From the NCBI RefSeq assembly GCF_036421855.1, contig NZ_JAZGOK010000002.1: a stretch of 64,000 nt of DNA; one strand, 5' to 3'. Both the position numbers and the translations under genes were made by a program. The notes under the pieces were generated by a model. That model searched no databases, was not told the DNA's origin, and was given only the letters and a program-made list of their open reading frames with translations. Shown in pieces: positions 27,760 to 35,429 of this stretch (position 1 is its first letter; every line of letters begins with the position of its first letter). The stretch is from Georgenia_B sunbinii. GTDB taxonomy: Bacteria > Actinomycetota > Actinomycetes > Actinomycetales > Actinomycetaceae.

Positions 27760-27930
27760 GTGAGTAGCCCCTCGGCAGGAGCGAGGCGTGTTTGCGGTTC
27801 GTGGTAGACCTAGACTGGGACGACTTCGTCGCATACGGCACATAGACCCCGTAGATGCACGCTAGTGATGCTCCGCGTTTCTCACGAGCCCGCGCGGCAG
27901 GGGGTGGATACTCGCACCAGAAGGGAAGAC

Positions 27931-28377
27931 ATGGATCTGGCTGAACTAGTTCTGCATGGCGACAGGAACGTTCGAGCGCACGATGCGTCTGTGGATCTGG
28001 CAGCGTCGGCGCGCTCCTTCCTCGAGTGCGTAGACGGGTGGGACACGTTCACCGTTGAAGCAGCGAGCCCCGCCGCTGAACGCGTGCTCGGTGCCGCGAT
28101 GATGCTGAACCCTGACCTACGGGGCGGATGCTCTCACCGGACTGTCATCCTCGACGTCAACATCGCGAGCGGCACCCTTGTCGCGAACGCTGCTCGACGA
28201 ATCAGAGAGAGCACCAACGCCGAATGGCTCATCGCGGTGGTCATCAACTCCCTCACCGATACGGACTTGCGGTGGAGCATCGACGGCGTCGACTCACTGT
28301 TCGTTTGCAACCAGTCGTCAGAGGTTCGCGAGGGCGGCCAACGCGCCGACAACGGCGTCGGCGTTCGCGCCCGCTGA
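27931..28377 (+). CDS. Hypothetical protein, phosphoribosyltransferase-like
   Basis: 148 aa from ATG 27931, which follows AGAAGGGA; the longer frame from 27865 is less likely. The middle part, RTVILDVNIASGTLVANAARRI, has the look of the PRPP-binding strand-loop-helix of phosphoribosyltransferases (hydrophobic strand, acidic residue, small-residue loop, helix), followed by a second hydrophobic strand LIAVVINSL. The protein is short for that family, and the double-acid motif is reduced to one Asp. Its last 60 bases overlap the 3' end of the opposite-strand gene. Assignment is tentative. Confidence 0.5.
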   Translation: MDLAELVLHGDRNVRAHDASVDLAASARSFLECVDGWDTFTVEAASPAAERVLGAAMMLNPDLRGGCSHRTVILDVNIASGTLVANAARRIRESTNAEWLIAVVINSLTDTDLRWSIDGVDSLFVCNQSSEVREGGQRADNGVGVRAR

Positions 28378-28776
28378 AGCCATCTGATCCCGCCGCTCCT
28401 CGAACTGGTCCTTCGTGATCCCGAACGCTTTCGGGGCGCCCGCAGGATCGATTGTGGCGACAGCGACCCCCAACGCTTCACGCAGCACGAACAACATGGC
28501 ACCCTCACAGTGCGCTCTCGAGAACACCGCCCTGTTCCGACGAGCGACCGGCGGCGTGCCTGCAATGCGGATCCCGGCTCCGGCAAGGGTGAGAGACGAG
28601 AGCCTGCTGCTGAGCGAAAGCGCGAGATCCACGGTCTGCTCCGATGGTTCCGTCGAGGATGTTCGCAGCTCGAACTTGTCCACGTACCGCGGTTCGTCGA
28701 GCGTCCCGCCGAGAATGACGGCGTGAACGCGGGGCTGCTTCCCATTCGGGACGACGACTACTCCAATAACGCTCAT
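28318..28776 (-). CDS. Hypothetical protein, possible RNase H/RuvC-like fold
   Basis: 152 aa from ATG 28776 (MSVIGVVVVPNG). The order of elements recalls RuvC-type nucleases: an initial beta strand, a middle helix in RAHCEGAMLFVLREALG, a conserved-looking KAFGITKDQ segment, and a final helix ANADAVVGALAAL like the ADALA helix of RuvC. The first-strand catalytic Asp is absent, so it may be an inactive or binding version. It is divergent from the kinase gene, with only 22 bases between the start codons, and convergent with the gene at 27931. Confidence 0.5.
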   Translation of the reverse strand: MSVIGVVVVPNGKQPRVHAVILGGTLDEPRYVDKFELRTSSTEPSEQTVDLALSLSSRLSSLTLAGAGIRIAGTPPVARRNRAVFSRAHCEGAMLFVLREALGVAVATIDPAGAPKAFGITKDQFEERRDQMASAGANADAVVGALAALANL

Positions 28777-28798
28777 ACTCGACAGTATCGTTGCTGTG

Positions 28799-29842
28799 AT
28801 GAGCACCCCCATCCTTCCCACAGGAACCACGGTGAACGACAGGTACGTCCTGCAGCGCAAGCTCGGCTCCGACGGGGAGGTCTACGAAGCTCACGACCGG
28901 CATCTCGACCAGACGGTGGCATTCAAGCTGCTCCGCCCGGAGGACAGCTCGCCGCAGTCATGGGCCGAAGCTCGCCGCCTCGAGCAGCTGAGAAGCCGGT
29001 TCATCATCCCGGTCATCAACGCCGACGTCATCGTCAACAGCGACCTCCGCTACATCGTCACTCGGCTGCTTCCCGATGGTGACCTCGAATCGGAGGCGGC
29101 TCCGAACGGGCTGACCACCGCACTCGCCGCCCGATTCGGCATCCACATCGCGACCGGGATCGTCGCCGTCCACGCAGCCGGCATGGTCCATCGCGACATC
29201 AAGCCCGCGAACGCGCTCCTCGAGGGTGACATTGCACACGTGTCCGACTTCGAGTACTGCTGCATCCTCGACGAGAACGGGGAGGCTCCCCGTAACGGCA
29301 GCTGGTGCACCCTGGCCCCGGAGGTGGCCGCGGACGACGGTGTCTGCACGGTCGCGTCCGACGTGTATTCGCTTGCCGCGACGGTCTTCTACCTGTTGTC
29401 GGGCGAGTACCCCGTCGACTACCGCCTTCCGCGCGAGGAACAACGTCGACTCATTGCGGCTGGCGACCTCAGTCCCCTTGTCGACCTGGCTCCGCACGTA
29501 CCCCGAGCGGTCGCAGCCGTCATCAACCGCGGCATGAGCGTGGACCCGAGCGCCCGCTACGCGTCTGCTGAGAGTTTCGCAAACGCGCTGGCGACGGCCA
29601 TCGGTCATCGGCGCAGCTGGCGACGCGTCGACCACCCCGGGCATCTTTTCTGCGCGGAGAGCGGCGCCGGTCACAACCGCAAGGCGCTCGGCGTGTGCGC
29701 GATCTCGGCAAGCGGCGGGAGCGCATCGGTGCGGGCTTTCCATCTCGGTTCTGGCCGTACGGTGTCCGGTGCACCGGCTCGGACGGTGCGGAAGGCGGGG
29801 ATAGCCGCGGCGCTTCGCAAGCTGTTTGCGATTCTGAGCTAA
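28799..29842 (+). CDS. Serine/threonine protein kinase
   Basis: 347-aa soluble kinase with no transmembrane segment. The glycine loop is weak (KLGSDGEVYEA, 21-31), and the ATP-binding Lys is Lys43. The catalytic loop HRDIKPAN is at 131-138. The metal-binding DFG is DFE (150-152), and APE is at 173-175. About 85 residues follow the kinase domain, with HPGHLFCAESG and a C-terminal ALRKLFAIL helix. ATG 28799 or GTG 28796 may be the start. Kinases of this small type occur in defence islands; here it is paired with two small unknown genes. Confidence 0.88.
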   Translation: MSTPILPTGTTVNDRYVLQRKLGSDGEVYEAHDRHLDQTVAFKLLRPEDSSPQSWAEARRLEQLRSRFIIPVINADVIVNSDLRYIVTRLLPDGDLESEAAPNGLTTALAARFGIHIATGIVAVHAAGMVHRDIKPANALLEGDIAHVSDFEYCCILDENGEAPRNGSWCTLAPEVAADDGVCTVASDVYSLAATVFYLLSGEYPVDYRLPREEQRRLIAAGDLSPLVDLAPHVPRAVAAVINRGMSVDPSARYASAESFANALATAIGHRRSWRRVDHPGHLFCAESGAGHNRKALGVCAISASGGSASVRAFHLGSGRTVSGAPARTVRKAGIAAALRKLFAILS

Positions 29843-30189
29843 CCTCCTTGCACCGTGGCCTCACGAAATGTCGTGCCCGCCACGTCACGGTCTCACCAAG
29901 GCTGATCTACCCGCTGGTCACTCCTGCGACCGCGCGTTCGCCCGAGCTCACCATCGACGCCAGTGGGCATCGATACTCAGTCACATGTCGAAGAGCTCGT
30001 CGGCCGGGTGGTGGGTGCGCGTGACGATCGCGAAGGTACTTGGCACGACCTGATCATCGCCGTGCTGGCTCTTCCCACCGAGGAGACTGCGGAGAACAAT
30101 CGCCGTCGGTGTGTCGATCGGCGACGGCGTCGTTCGACGCATAGGTAGAGGCACCAATACCGGTGCTTCCCCGACCGAGGGAGATGACT
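29843..30189. other. Right-hand boundary region of the island
   Basis: About 350 bases without a confident gene. A 61-codon frame at 29963-30148 (MGIDTQSHVEELVGRVVG start) is possible but has no clear ribosome site. Composition returns to the higher GC of the chromosome near 30160. I looked for a second copy of the tRNA-Pro 3' end here and did not see one. Confidence 0.4.
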
Positions 30190-30618
30190 ATGAAGTACAT
30201 GCTGATCATGCGGGCCACCCATGAGGCAGTCGAGGCGTCGAAGGAGATCCCGTTCGAGGAGATCCTCGCCCAGATGGGCGCGTACAACGAGTCGATGATG
30301 AAGGCCGGTGTGCTGGCGGCAGGCGAGGGGCTGACCGACGCATCGGAGAGCTTCGTCGTGGACTTCGACGCCGATCCGCCGCTGGTGACCGACGGCCCGT
30401 ACGGCGAGACCAAGGAGCTGTTCGCCGGCTTCTGGATCCTCGACGTCTCTTCCCGCGAGGAGGCCGCCGAGTGGGCCAGCCGGTGCCCGCTGGGGCCGGG
30501 GAACAAGCTGGAGGTGCGTCGGGTGCACGGAACCGAGGACTTCCCGCAGGACAACGAGTGGGTGCAGAAAGAGGAGGGCTGGCGCGCCGAGCAGGCCGAG
30601 CGGGCAGCGAAGGGCTGA
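30190..30618 (+). CDS. YCII/DGPF-domain protein
   Basis: 142-aa member of the YCII-related family. It has MKYMLIMRA at the start, FVVDFDADPPLVTDGPYGETKELFAGFWILDV, quoted here in part as VTDGPYGETKELFAGFWI, and a CPLGPGNKLEVR strand. ATG 30190 has GGGAG 7-8 bases upstream; ATG 30184 is too close. The gene lies 1 base before an ECF sigma factor gene. This pairing is known for the ECF42-type sigma group, where YCII proteins accompany the sigma factor. The enzymatic role is not established. Confidence 0.85.
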   Translation: MKYMLIMRATHEAVEASKEIPFEEILAQMGAYNESMMKAGVLAAGEGLTDASESFVVDFDADPPLVTDGPYGETKELFAGFWILDVSSREEAAEWASRCPLGPGNKLEVRRVHGTEDFPQDNEWVQKEEGWRAEQAERAAKG

Positions 30619-30619
30619 C

Positions 30620-31957
30620 GTGACGGTACCGCCTGGCGATCTAAGGCACTCGCGGCGGGCGGTCGAGGCGGTGTGGCGGGTGGAGTCGGCGCGCATCGTC
30701 GGCTCGCTCACCCGGCTGGTGGGCAGCCTGGACGGCGCCGAGGACCTCGCCCAGGAGGCGCTGGCCGAGGCCCTCGAGGCGTGGCCCCGCGACGGCGTGC
30801 CGCGAAACCCAGGTGCCTGGCTGACGACGGTGGCCCGCCGTCGGGCGATCGACGCCTGGCGGCGGGCCGAGCGCCTCGAGGTGCGCCACGCGCATCTCGC
30901 CCGGGAACTGGAGGTCGCCCTCGAGGAGGACTGGGACCCGGAACGGATCGACGACGACGTGCTTCGGCTGGTGTTCGTGGCCTGCCACCCGGTGCTGTCC
31001 CGCGAGGCGCAGGTCGCGCTCACCCTCCGCGTGGTCGGCGGGCTGACCAGCGAGGAGATCGCCGCCGCGTTCCTCGTGCCCACCGCGACCGTGCAGCAGC
31101 GGATCGTCCGGGCCAAGCGGACCCTGGCGGCGGCCGACGTGCCGTTCGCGGTGCCCGGCCCCGAGGAGTACGGCGCGCGGCTGGCCGGGGTGCTCGCCGT
31201 CGTCTACCTCATCTTCAACGAGGGCTATGCCGCGACATCGGGTGACCGGTGGCTGCGACGCGAGGTCGCCGGTGAGGCGCTGCGCCTGGGACGGATGGTC
31301 GCTGCTCTCGTGCCACGGGAACCCGAGGTGCAGGCGCTGGTCGCCCTCATGGAGCTGGTGGCCTCACGGTTCCCCGCCCGCACGGCGCCCGACGGCAGCG
31401 CGGTTCCGCCCGGGGAGCAGGACCGGAGCCGCTGGGACCGTGACGCGATTCGCCGCGGCGACGAGGCTCCCGCCCGCGCCGACGCACTCGGCCGTGGCCG
31501 AGCGGCCTACGGTCTGCAGGCGGCGATCGCCCAGTGCCACGCACACGCGCCGTCGGCCGCGCAGACCGACTGGGAGCGCATCGTGCTGCTCTACGAAGCG
31601 TTGGGCAGGTTGACGCCGTCGCCCGTCGTCGAGCTCAACCGGGCGGCTGCGGTATCGATGGCGGAGGGACCGACCGCTGCCCTGACGATCGTCGAGCGAC
31701 TCGTGTCCGCCGGTGAGCTCCGCAACTACCACCTGCAGGCGGTGGTCCGCGGTGACCTGCTCGTCCAGCTCAGGCGGTACGCCGAGCTCGCGCGCGCGGC
31801 GGAGATGACCGGGAACGAGCGGGAGCGAGGTGCTCGAGGGCAAAATCGACGCTGCTCGGCGGCGCGATCGAGAGTAGCCGTCCGTGTGGACCGTCCGCCC
31901 TTGATAGAGGCGGCATCCGCACACGATCTGGAGTGGCGACGCGGTGGGCGACGTTGA
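30620..31957 (+). CDS. ECF-type RNA polymerase sigma factor (SigJ/ECF42-like), apparent 3' frameshift
   Basis: Sigma-70 region 2 lies at about 20-90 (SLDGAEDLAQEALAEALEAW) and region 4 at about 130-175 (LTSEEIAAAFLVPTATVQQR). A long C-terminal extension with LIFNEGYAATSGDRWLRREV is typical of the ECF42 group linked to YCII proteins. GTG 30620 starts one base after the YCII stop. Around base 31826 the frame seems to shift: the other frame continues as EVLEGKIDAARRRDRE and stops at 31876, a far more natural end. The open frame as it stands runs 27 codons further into unrelated sequence. Either a sequencing error or a mutation. Confidence 0.82.
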   Translation: MTVPPGDLRHSRRAVEAVWRVESARIVGSLTRLVGSLDGAEDLAQEALAEALEAWPRDGVPRNPGAWLTTVARRRAIDAWRRAERLEVRHAHLARELEVALEEDWDPERIDDDVLRLVFVACHPVLSREAQVALTLRVVGGLTSEEIAAAFLVPTATVQQRIVRAKRTLAAADVPFAVPGPEEYGARLAGVLAVVYLIFNEGYAATSGDRWLRREVAGEALRLGRMVAALVPREPEVQALVALMELVASRFPARTAPDGSAVPPGEQDRSRWDRDAIRRGDEAPARADALGRGRAAYGLQAAIAQCHAHAPSAAQTDWERIVLLYEALGRLTPSPVVELNRAAAVSMAEGPTAALTIVERLVSAGELRNYHLQAVVRGDLLVQLRRYAELARAAEMTGNERERGARGQNRRCSAARSRVAVRVDRPPLIEAASAHDLEWRRGGRR

Positions 31958-31961
31958 ACTG

Positions 31962-32152
31962 GTCGGCGGTGTGCGGCGGCGGCGGTCCCGGTAGAAGCCC
32001 CAGCTGATTGAGGGATCGAGGATGCTCTCGATTGTGCTCTCAACTGCATCGGCGAGTCTGTCGCCCCACCCTTGGCCCTTGCCGTCGTACCGGTGGACGG
32101 CGGCGCGGAGCTCCTCGTGGGCCGCATCGTGCTCACGCCAGGTGAGAGTCAC
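31962..32152 (-). pseudogene. RelE/ParE-type toxin, 3' end missing
   Basis: Starts with ATG 32152 overlapping the antitoxin stop. The first 60 or so residues (MTLTWREHDAAHEEL to SWGFYRDRRRR) match the N-terminal half of RelE/ParE-family toxins. After the arginine run the usual VVYVVDGDEV- and AYAHERRRPGYW-like strands are absent, and no stop codon occurs in this frame until deep inside the sigma gene. The end coordinate is approximate. Probably inactive. Confidence 0.6.
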
Positions 32153-32400
32153 ACGCGGCGAGCGGCAAGCTCGGCGCGGATACGGTCGAGCCCCTCACGC
32201 CCATCAACGAGCTTGGCCCACCCGCTGACGATCTCCTCGGTGCGATGGTCGATGACCGAGTTCCAAGCCGCCTCGATATCGGCCTGGTCCGCGCCTGCAT
32301 CCTGGTCCACGCTGAGCAGGAGCTGGTGGGCCGCTTCCAGGCGCTCGTCGGCATCGAGTGCCTTGCCCGCCTCGATGTAGTCCGCCAGTCTTGACCTCAT
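32149..32400 (-). CDS. Addiction-module antitoxin
   Basis: 83-aa antitoxin of the short addiction-module family (RelB-like). It has a helical N terminus, then DIEAAWNSVIDHRTEEIVSG and DGREGLDRIRAEL, the pattern of proteins that end with a toxin-neutralising helix. ATG 32400. It overlaps the toxin gene by ATGA in the usual antitoxin-first order. With the toxin decayed, this is a relic or solitary antitoxin. Confidence 0.8.
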   Translation of the reverse strand: MRSRLADYIEAGKALDADERLEAAHQLLLSVDQDAGADQADIEAAWNSVIDHRTEEIVSGWAKLVDGREGLDRIRAELAARRV

Positions 32401-32463
32401 AAACCGAGTCTATGGTGGCGCGCTGAGATCGACCAGGGTCGTCGTATGCTGCCGGAAAGTTGC

Positions 32464-32829
32464 TCACTCCAGCGGGGTGTCGACCAAGCCGACGAACCGG
32501 CTGCCGATGCCCAGGATGTCTTCACGCTGGTGGCCGGGAAGAGGACGCGGCAGGTCGGAGGGCCGGTGGTGGTCGCAACTGAGGTGAGTGAACGTCGGCC
32601 ACCACTTCTTCGGCCGTGCCTTCTCGGCAAACCAGCAGACAGTGCACACGAGATCGACCCATACCGCCTTCCTGCCGGTCCGGTTGGCACGGGACTGGAC
32701 CAGCCACGGCGGCGGGTTGTCGTCGATCTCGTGCAGCTGGGCTTCGGTGAGCTTCGAGGGCAGGCCGTGCCGGGTGGCCATCTCCAAGGGGATGTCCAGG
32801 CGTTGGGCAGCGTCGCGGCGGGTAATCAT
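32464..32829 (-). CDS. Conserved hypothetical protein with CxxC/CxxH site
   Basis: 121 aa. It opens MITRRDAAQRLDIPLEMATRHG, quoted in part as RRDAAQRLDIPLEMA, resembling a small helix-turn-helix. A probable zinc site follows: Cys-x2-Cys in VCTVCWFAEKARPKKWW and Cys-x2-His in SCDHHRP. I have the impression of a small actinobacterial family with this layout but know no function. ATG 32829 preferred; GTG 32832 possible. It stands alone on the minus strand. Confidence 0.7.
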   Translation of the reverse strand: MITRRDAAQRLDIPLEMATRHGLPSKLTEAQLHEIDDNPPPWLVQSRANRTGRKAVWVDLVCTVCWFAEKARPKKWWPTFTHLSCDHHRPSDLPRPLPGHQREDILGIGSRFVGLVDTPLE

Positions 32830-32909
32830 CACACTCAATGTTAGTCAGTTGTTGTGCAGCGGGAGTCGGCGCCGTCGCTCGTCGCTAGTTCGACGTGGCC
32901 ACGCGTAGA

Positions 32910-34685
32910 TCAAGCCGTGGCGCGTCGTCGTCTCAGCGCCAAGGCACCGGCGCCGACCAAGGTCGCGGCAACGAGTGCCGTGAGCGCCACTCCGTCGGGT
33001 CCGGTGGCGGGCAGCTCACCGCTACCCGACGGCCCGGCGTCGTCGTCGGCGGTCCCGGTGGCGGGCGCGTCCGTCGTCGGCAGGTCCGTCTGCTCGGGGG
33101 CCGGGTCGGTCGGCTCGGGAGCCGGGTCGGTCGGTTCCGTGGTCGGGTCGGTGGGCTCGCGTGTCGGCTCGGTGCCCGCGACCACGATTCGCCCCTCGAG
33201 CTCGATCGAGATGGTGCCGAGCTGGCGCGCGTGGGCGGCGATCGCCTCCGCGTCGGCCGGTGCCTCGGCGGCGGGCACCAGAACCTCAGCCGCGTCGAAG
33301 CCGGTGATGGCATCGCCCCCGTTGACGACGTAGTTCGTCACCGCGGTCGTGTACGTCGCCTCGTCGTCCAGCGGCTGCCCAGCGACGAGCACGTCGCTCA
33401 CGCGCGCCCCGACCGGCGCGTCCGGGTCGTAGGTGTAGGCCATTCCGGAGACCTGCGGGAAGCCGCCGCCGAGGTCCTGCACACGGGCGACGCCCTCCTC
33501 CAGCGCCCGGCGCAGTCCGCTGCCCGCGACCTCGACGAGCATCACCTTGTTGTCGAACGGCGCAAGGGAGTAGGCGTCCCGCAGCGTGAAGTCAGGCCCG
33601 GGAGCCTCGGCGCGGATACCGCCGCCGTTGGCCCAACCGATATCCGCCGAGTGGTAGGCCCGGAAGGCATCGGCCACGAAGCTGCCCAGGCGTGTCTCGA
33701 TCCGTCGCGTAGCGTGTTCTGGGTTCAGGAGCGGCGTCTGGACCGAGGCCAGCACCTCTGAGAGGTTCTCCTCCATCTCGGCCTCGTACTGTTCTTCGAG
33801 GGCGCGCAGCTCCGGGTCGGGCTCGACCGTGTGGTCGACCTCGACGACGGACGTGGTGACCGCGACGTCGTCGCCATCGACCGTGATGTCGAGCTGGATG
33901 AGCGAGCCCATGTTGCCCTCGGGCGCCGCCAGGACCACGCCCTCGTACTCCTCGACGACCGAGTCGTACTCGGCCATCTCCTCCAGGAGGACGGCGTCGA
34001 GCTGGGGGATCGCGTCGACCAGATCGCGGCCGCGTTGGAGCGGGATCTGCGTGACGGCGATGATCACGTCCGGGTCCGCGGCGGCTTGCATGTCGGTGAC
34101 GGCGGTGGTGGCTGCGGCGATGTGGTCCAGCTCGATGACCGTGCCACCGACGGATGTGGTGTCCATCCCGGCGGTGATGCCGATGTAGCCGACCGAGAGG
34201 TCCCCGACCTGGTCGACGTGCCATGTGGAGCCGGGCAGGAACGGCGTGCCGTCGGCCTCGGTGAGGTTGGAGGTGATCCACGGGAAGTCGGAGGCCGCGG
34301 TCAGGGCGCGGGTGTTGTCCACGCCGAAGTCGAAGTCGTGCTGGCCGAGGTTCGCCAGGTCGATCCCGATCCGGTTGAACGCGTCGACGATGGGGAAGCC
34401 CTTGTACAGCCCGCCGAAGAGGGTGCCGCCGGCGAGGTCGCCACCGAACACGACGGCGGTACCAGGGTCCTGAGTCCGCACGGTATCGATGGCGGTGGCG
34501 AGCCGCGCGACCCCGCCCCGGTCCTGGTCACCGGTGAGGGCCGGGCCGATCTCGTGGGCGTCGTTGAAGTAGAGGATTGTGCCAGTGTCAGGCTCCGGCG
34601 AGGTGACGCCCTGCGCGCCGGTGCCGAGCGCGACCAGGCCCAGGACCGAGAGCAGGACGAGCGGGGACCGTTGGTGCTTGAACAT
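32910..34685 (-). CDS. Cell-wall-anchored 5'-nucleotidase/2',3'-cyclic phosphodiesterase family protein
   Basis: 591-aa exported metallophosphoesterase (UshA family), likely hydrolysing extracellular nucleotides. A signal peptide covers about residues 1-28. The metallophosphatase domain shows FNDAHEIGP, FGGDLAGGT and GQHDFDFG, where the usual GNHE is GQHD. A 5'-nucleotidase C-terminal domain with GWANGGGIRAE follows (about 320-500). Next come a Pro-Thr-Asp-rich spacer (TEPTDPAPEPTD), an LPATG sortase signal, a hydrophobic helix and RRRR. ATG 34685 starts the signal peptide. Expected to be covalently attached to peptidoglycan. Confidence 0.92.
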   Translation of the reverse strand: MFKHQRSPLVLLSVLGLVALGTGAQGVTSPEPDTGTILYFNDAHEIGPALTGDQDRGGVARLATAIDTVRTQDPGTAVVFGGDLAGGTLFGGLYKGFPIVDAFNRIGIDLANLGQHDFDFGVDNTRALTAASDFPWITSNLTEADGTPFLPGSTWHVDQVGDLSVGYIGITAGMDTTSVGGTVIELDHIAAATTAVTDMQAAADPDVIIAVTQIPLQRGRDLVDAIPQLDAVLLEEMAEYDSVVEEYEGVVLAAPEGNMGSLIQLDITVDGDDVAVTTSVVEVDHTVEPDPELRALEEQYEAEMEENLSEVLASVQTPLLNPEHATRRIETRLGSFVADAFRAYHSADIGWANGGGIRAEAPGPDFTLRDAYSLAPFDNKVMLVEVAGSGLRRALEEGVARVQDLGGGFPQVSGMAYTYDPDAPVGARVSDVLVAGQPLDDEATYTTAVTNYVVNGGDAITGFDAAEVLVPAAEAPADAEAIAAHARQLGTISIELEGRIVVAGTEPTREPTDPTTEPTDPAPEPTDPAPEQTDLPTTDAPATGTADDDAGPSGSGELPATGPDGVALTALVAATLVGAGALALRRRRATA

Positions 34686-34776
34686 CACTGGCCTTTCGTC
34701 GATGACAACCCGCTCCTCACGGTACGCACGCCGCATGTACGACGGATGACGCACCGGTGAACTCGCCGCGGCGACC

Positions 34777-35217
34777 TCAGGCGGTGCGCAGCACCAGCAA
34801 GAACTGCCCACCGCCGGACTCGACCTGCGTGGTGACCGCCAGCTCGGGGGCGAACCGGGACAACCGGTCGATCAGCCAGGCGGCGGCCGCGTCGGCGTCC
34901 TCTCGGCTCGGGCAGCGGGCGACGACCTCCCGACCTCGCTTGCGCCCGAGGCGCTCGACGGTCTCCGCGATCGGGGCAGGGTCGACGACGAAGAGCTCCG
35001 GCGACCACGGCACCACTGGCTTCACCGCGCCTTTGCGCGTGTTGCAGGCGCGATGGGCGAGCCGCTCGGTGCCTGCCGCACCCTTCTTCGCCTTGGAGAG
35101 GCCGAGGTCGACGCTGGGGCCGAGGTCGGAGTTGACCGAGGCGTCGGGGTCCACCGGCTCGTCGCACAGCCAGCAGCGCCAGTTATCTCGGTCGCCCACG
35201 GCGCTCAGGTTGCTCAT
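34777..35217 (-). CDS. HNH-type endonuclease-like protein
   Basis: 146 aa. The N-terminal 70 residues have Cys-x2-Cys (WRCWLCDEPVDPD) and HRACNTRKG, the pattern of a small HNH domain in which the second zinc pair is reduced. The C-terminal half (ETVERLGRKRG onward) looks like a separate alpha/beta region. ATG 35217. It may be a stand-alone HNH nuclease or a DNA-binding derivative; no methyltransferase or phage gene is adjacent. Confidence 0.7.
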   Translation of the reverse strand: MSNLSAVGDRDNWRCWLCDEPVDPDASVNSDLGPSVDLGLSKAKKGAAGTERLAHRACNTRKGAVKPVVPWSPELFVVDPAPIAETVERLGRKRGREVVARCPSREDADAAAAWLIDRLSRFAPELAVTTQVESGGGQFLLVLRTA

Positions 35218-35429
35218 GCGTGCACGGTAGCGGGACAGGGCGTCTCGCCGCTGGTCTGCTCAGCGCGCGTGGCCCAGCCAGGCAAGGGTGACCAGCACCT
35301 CACTCGCAGCCGCGGCGGACGGCTCGTGAGTCACGACGGCGCGGGTGGGTGCCGCTCGGCGCCCCACCCGCGTCGTCGTGATTCGATCAGGACGACGCAC
35401 ACCCGCAGCAGACGGCCTACCGTGGTGCC

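Noticed and set aside
29963..30148. 61-codon small protein at the island edge
   Set aside because: No ribosome site and no recognisable motif; mentioned only as a possibility in the boundary region.
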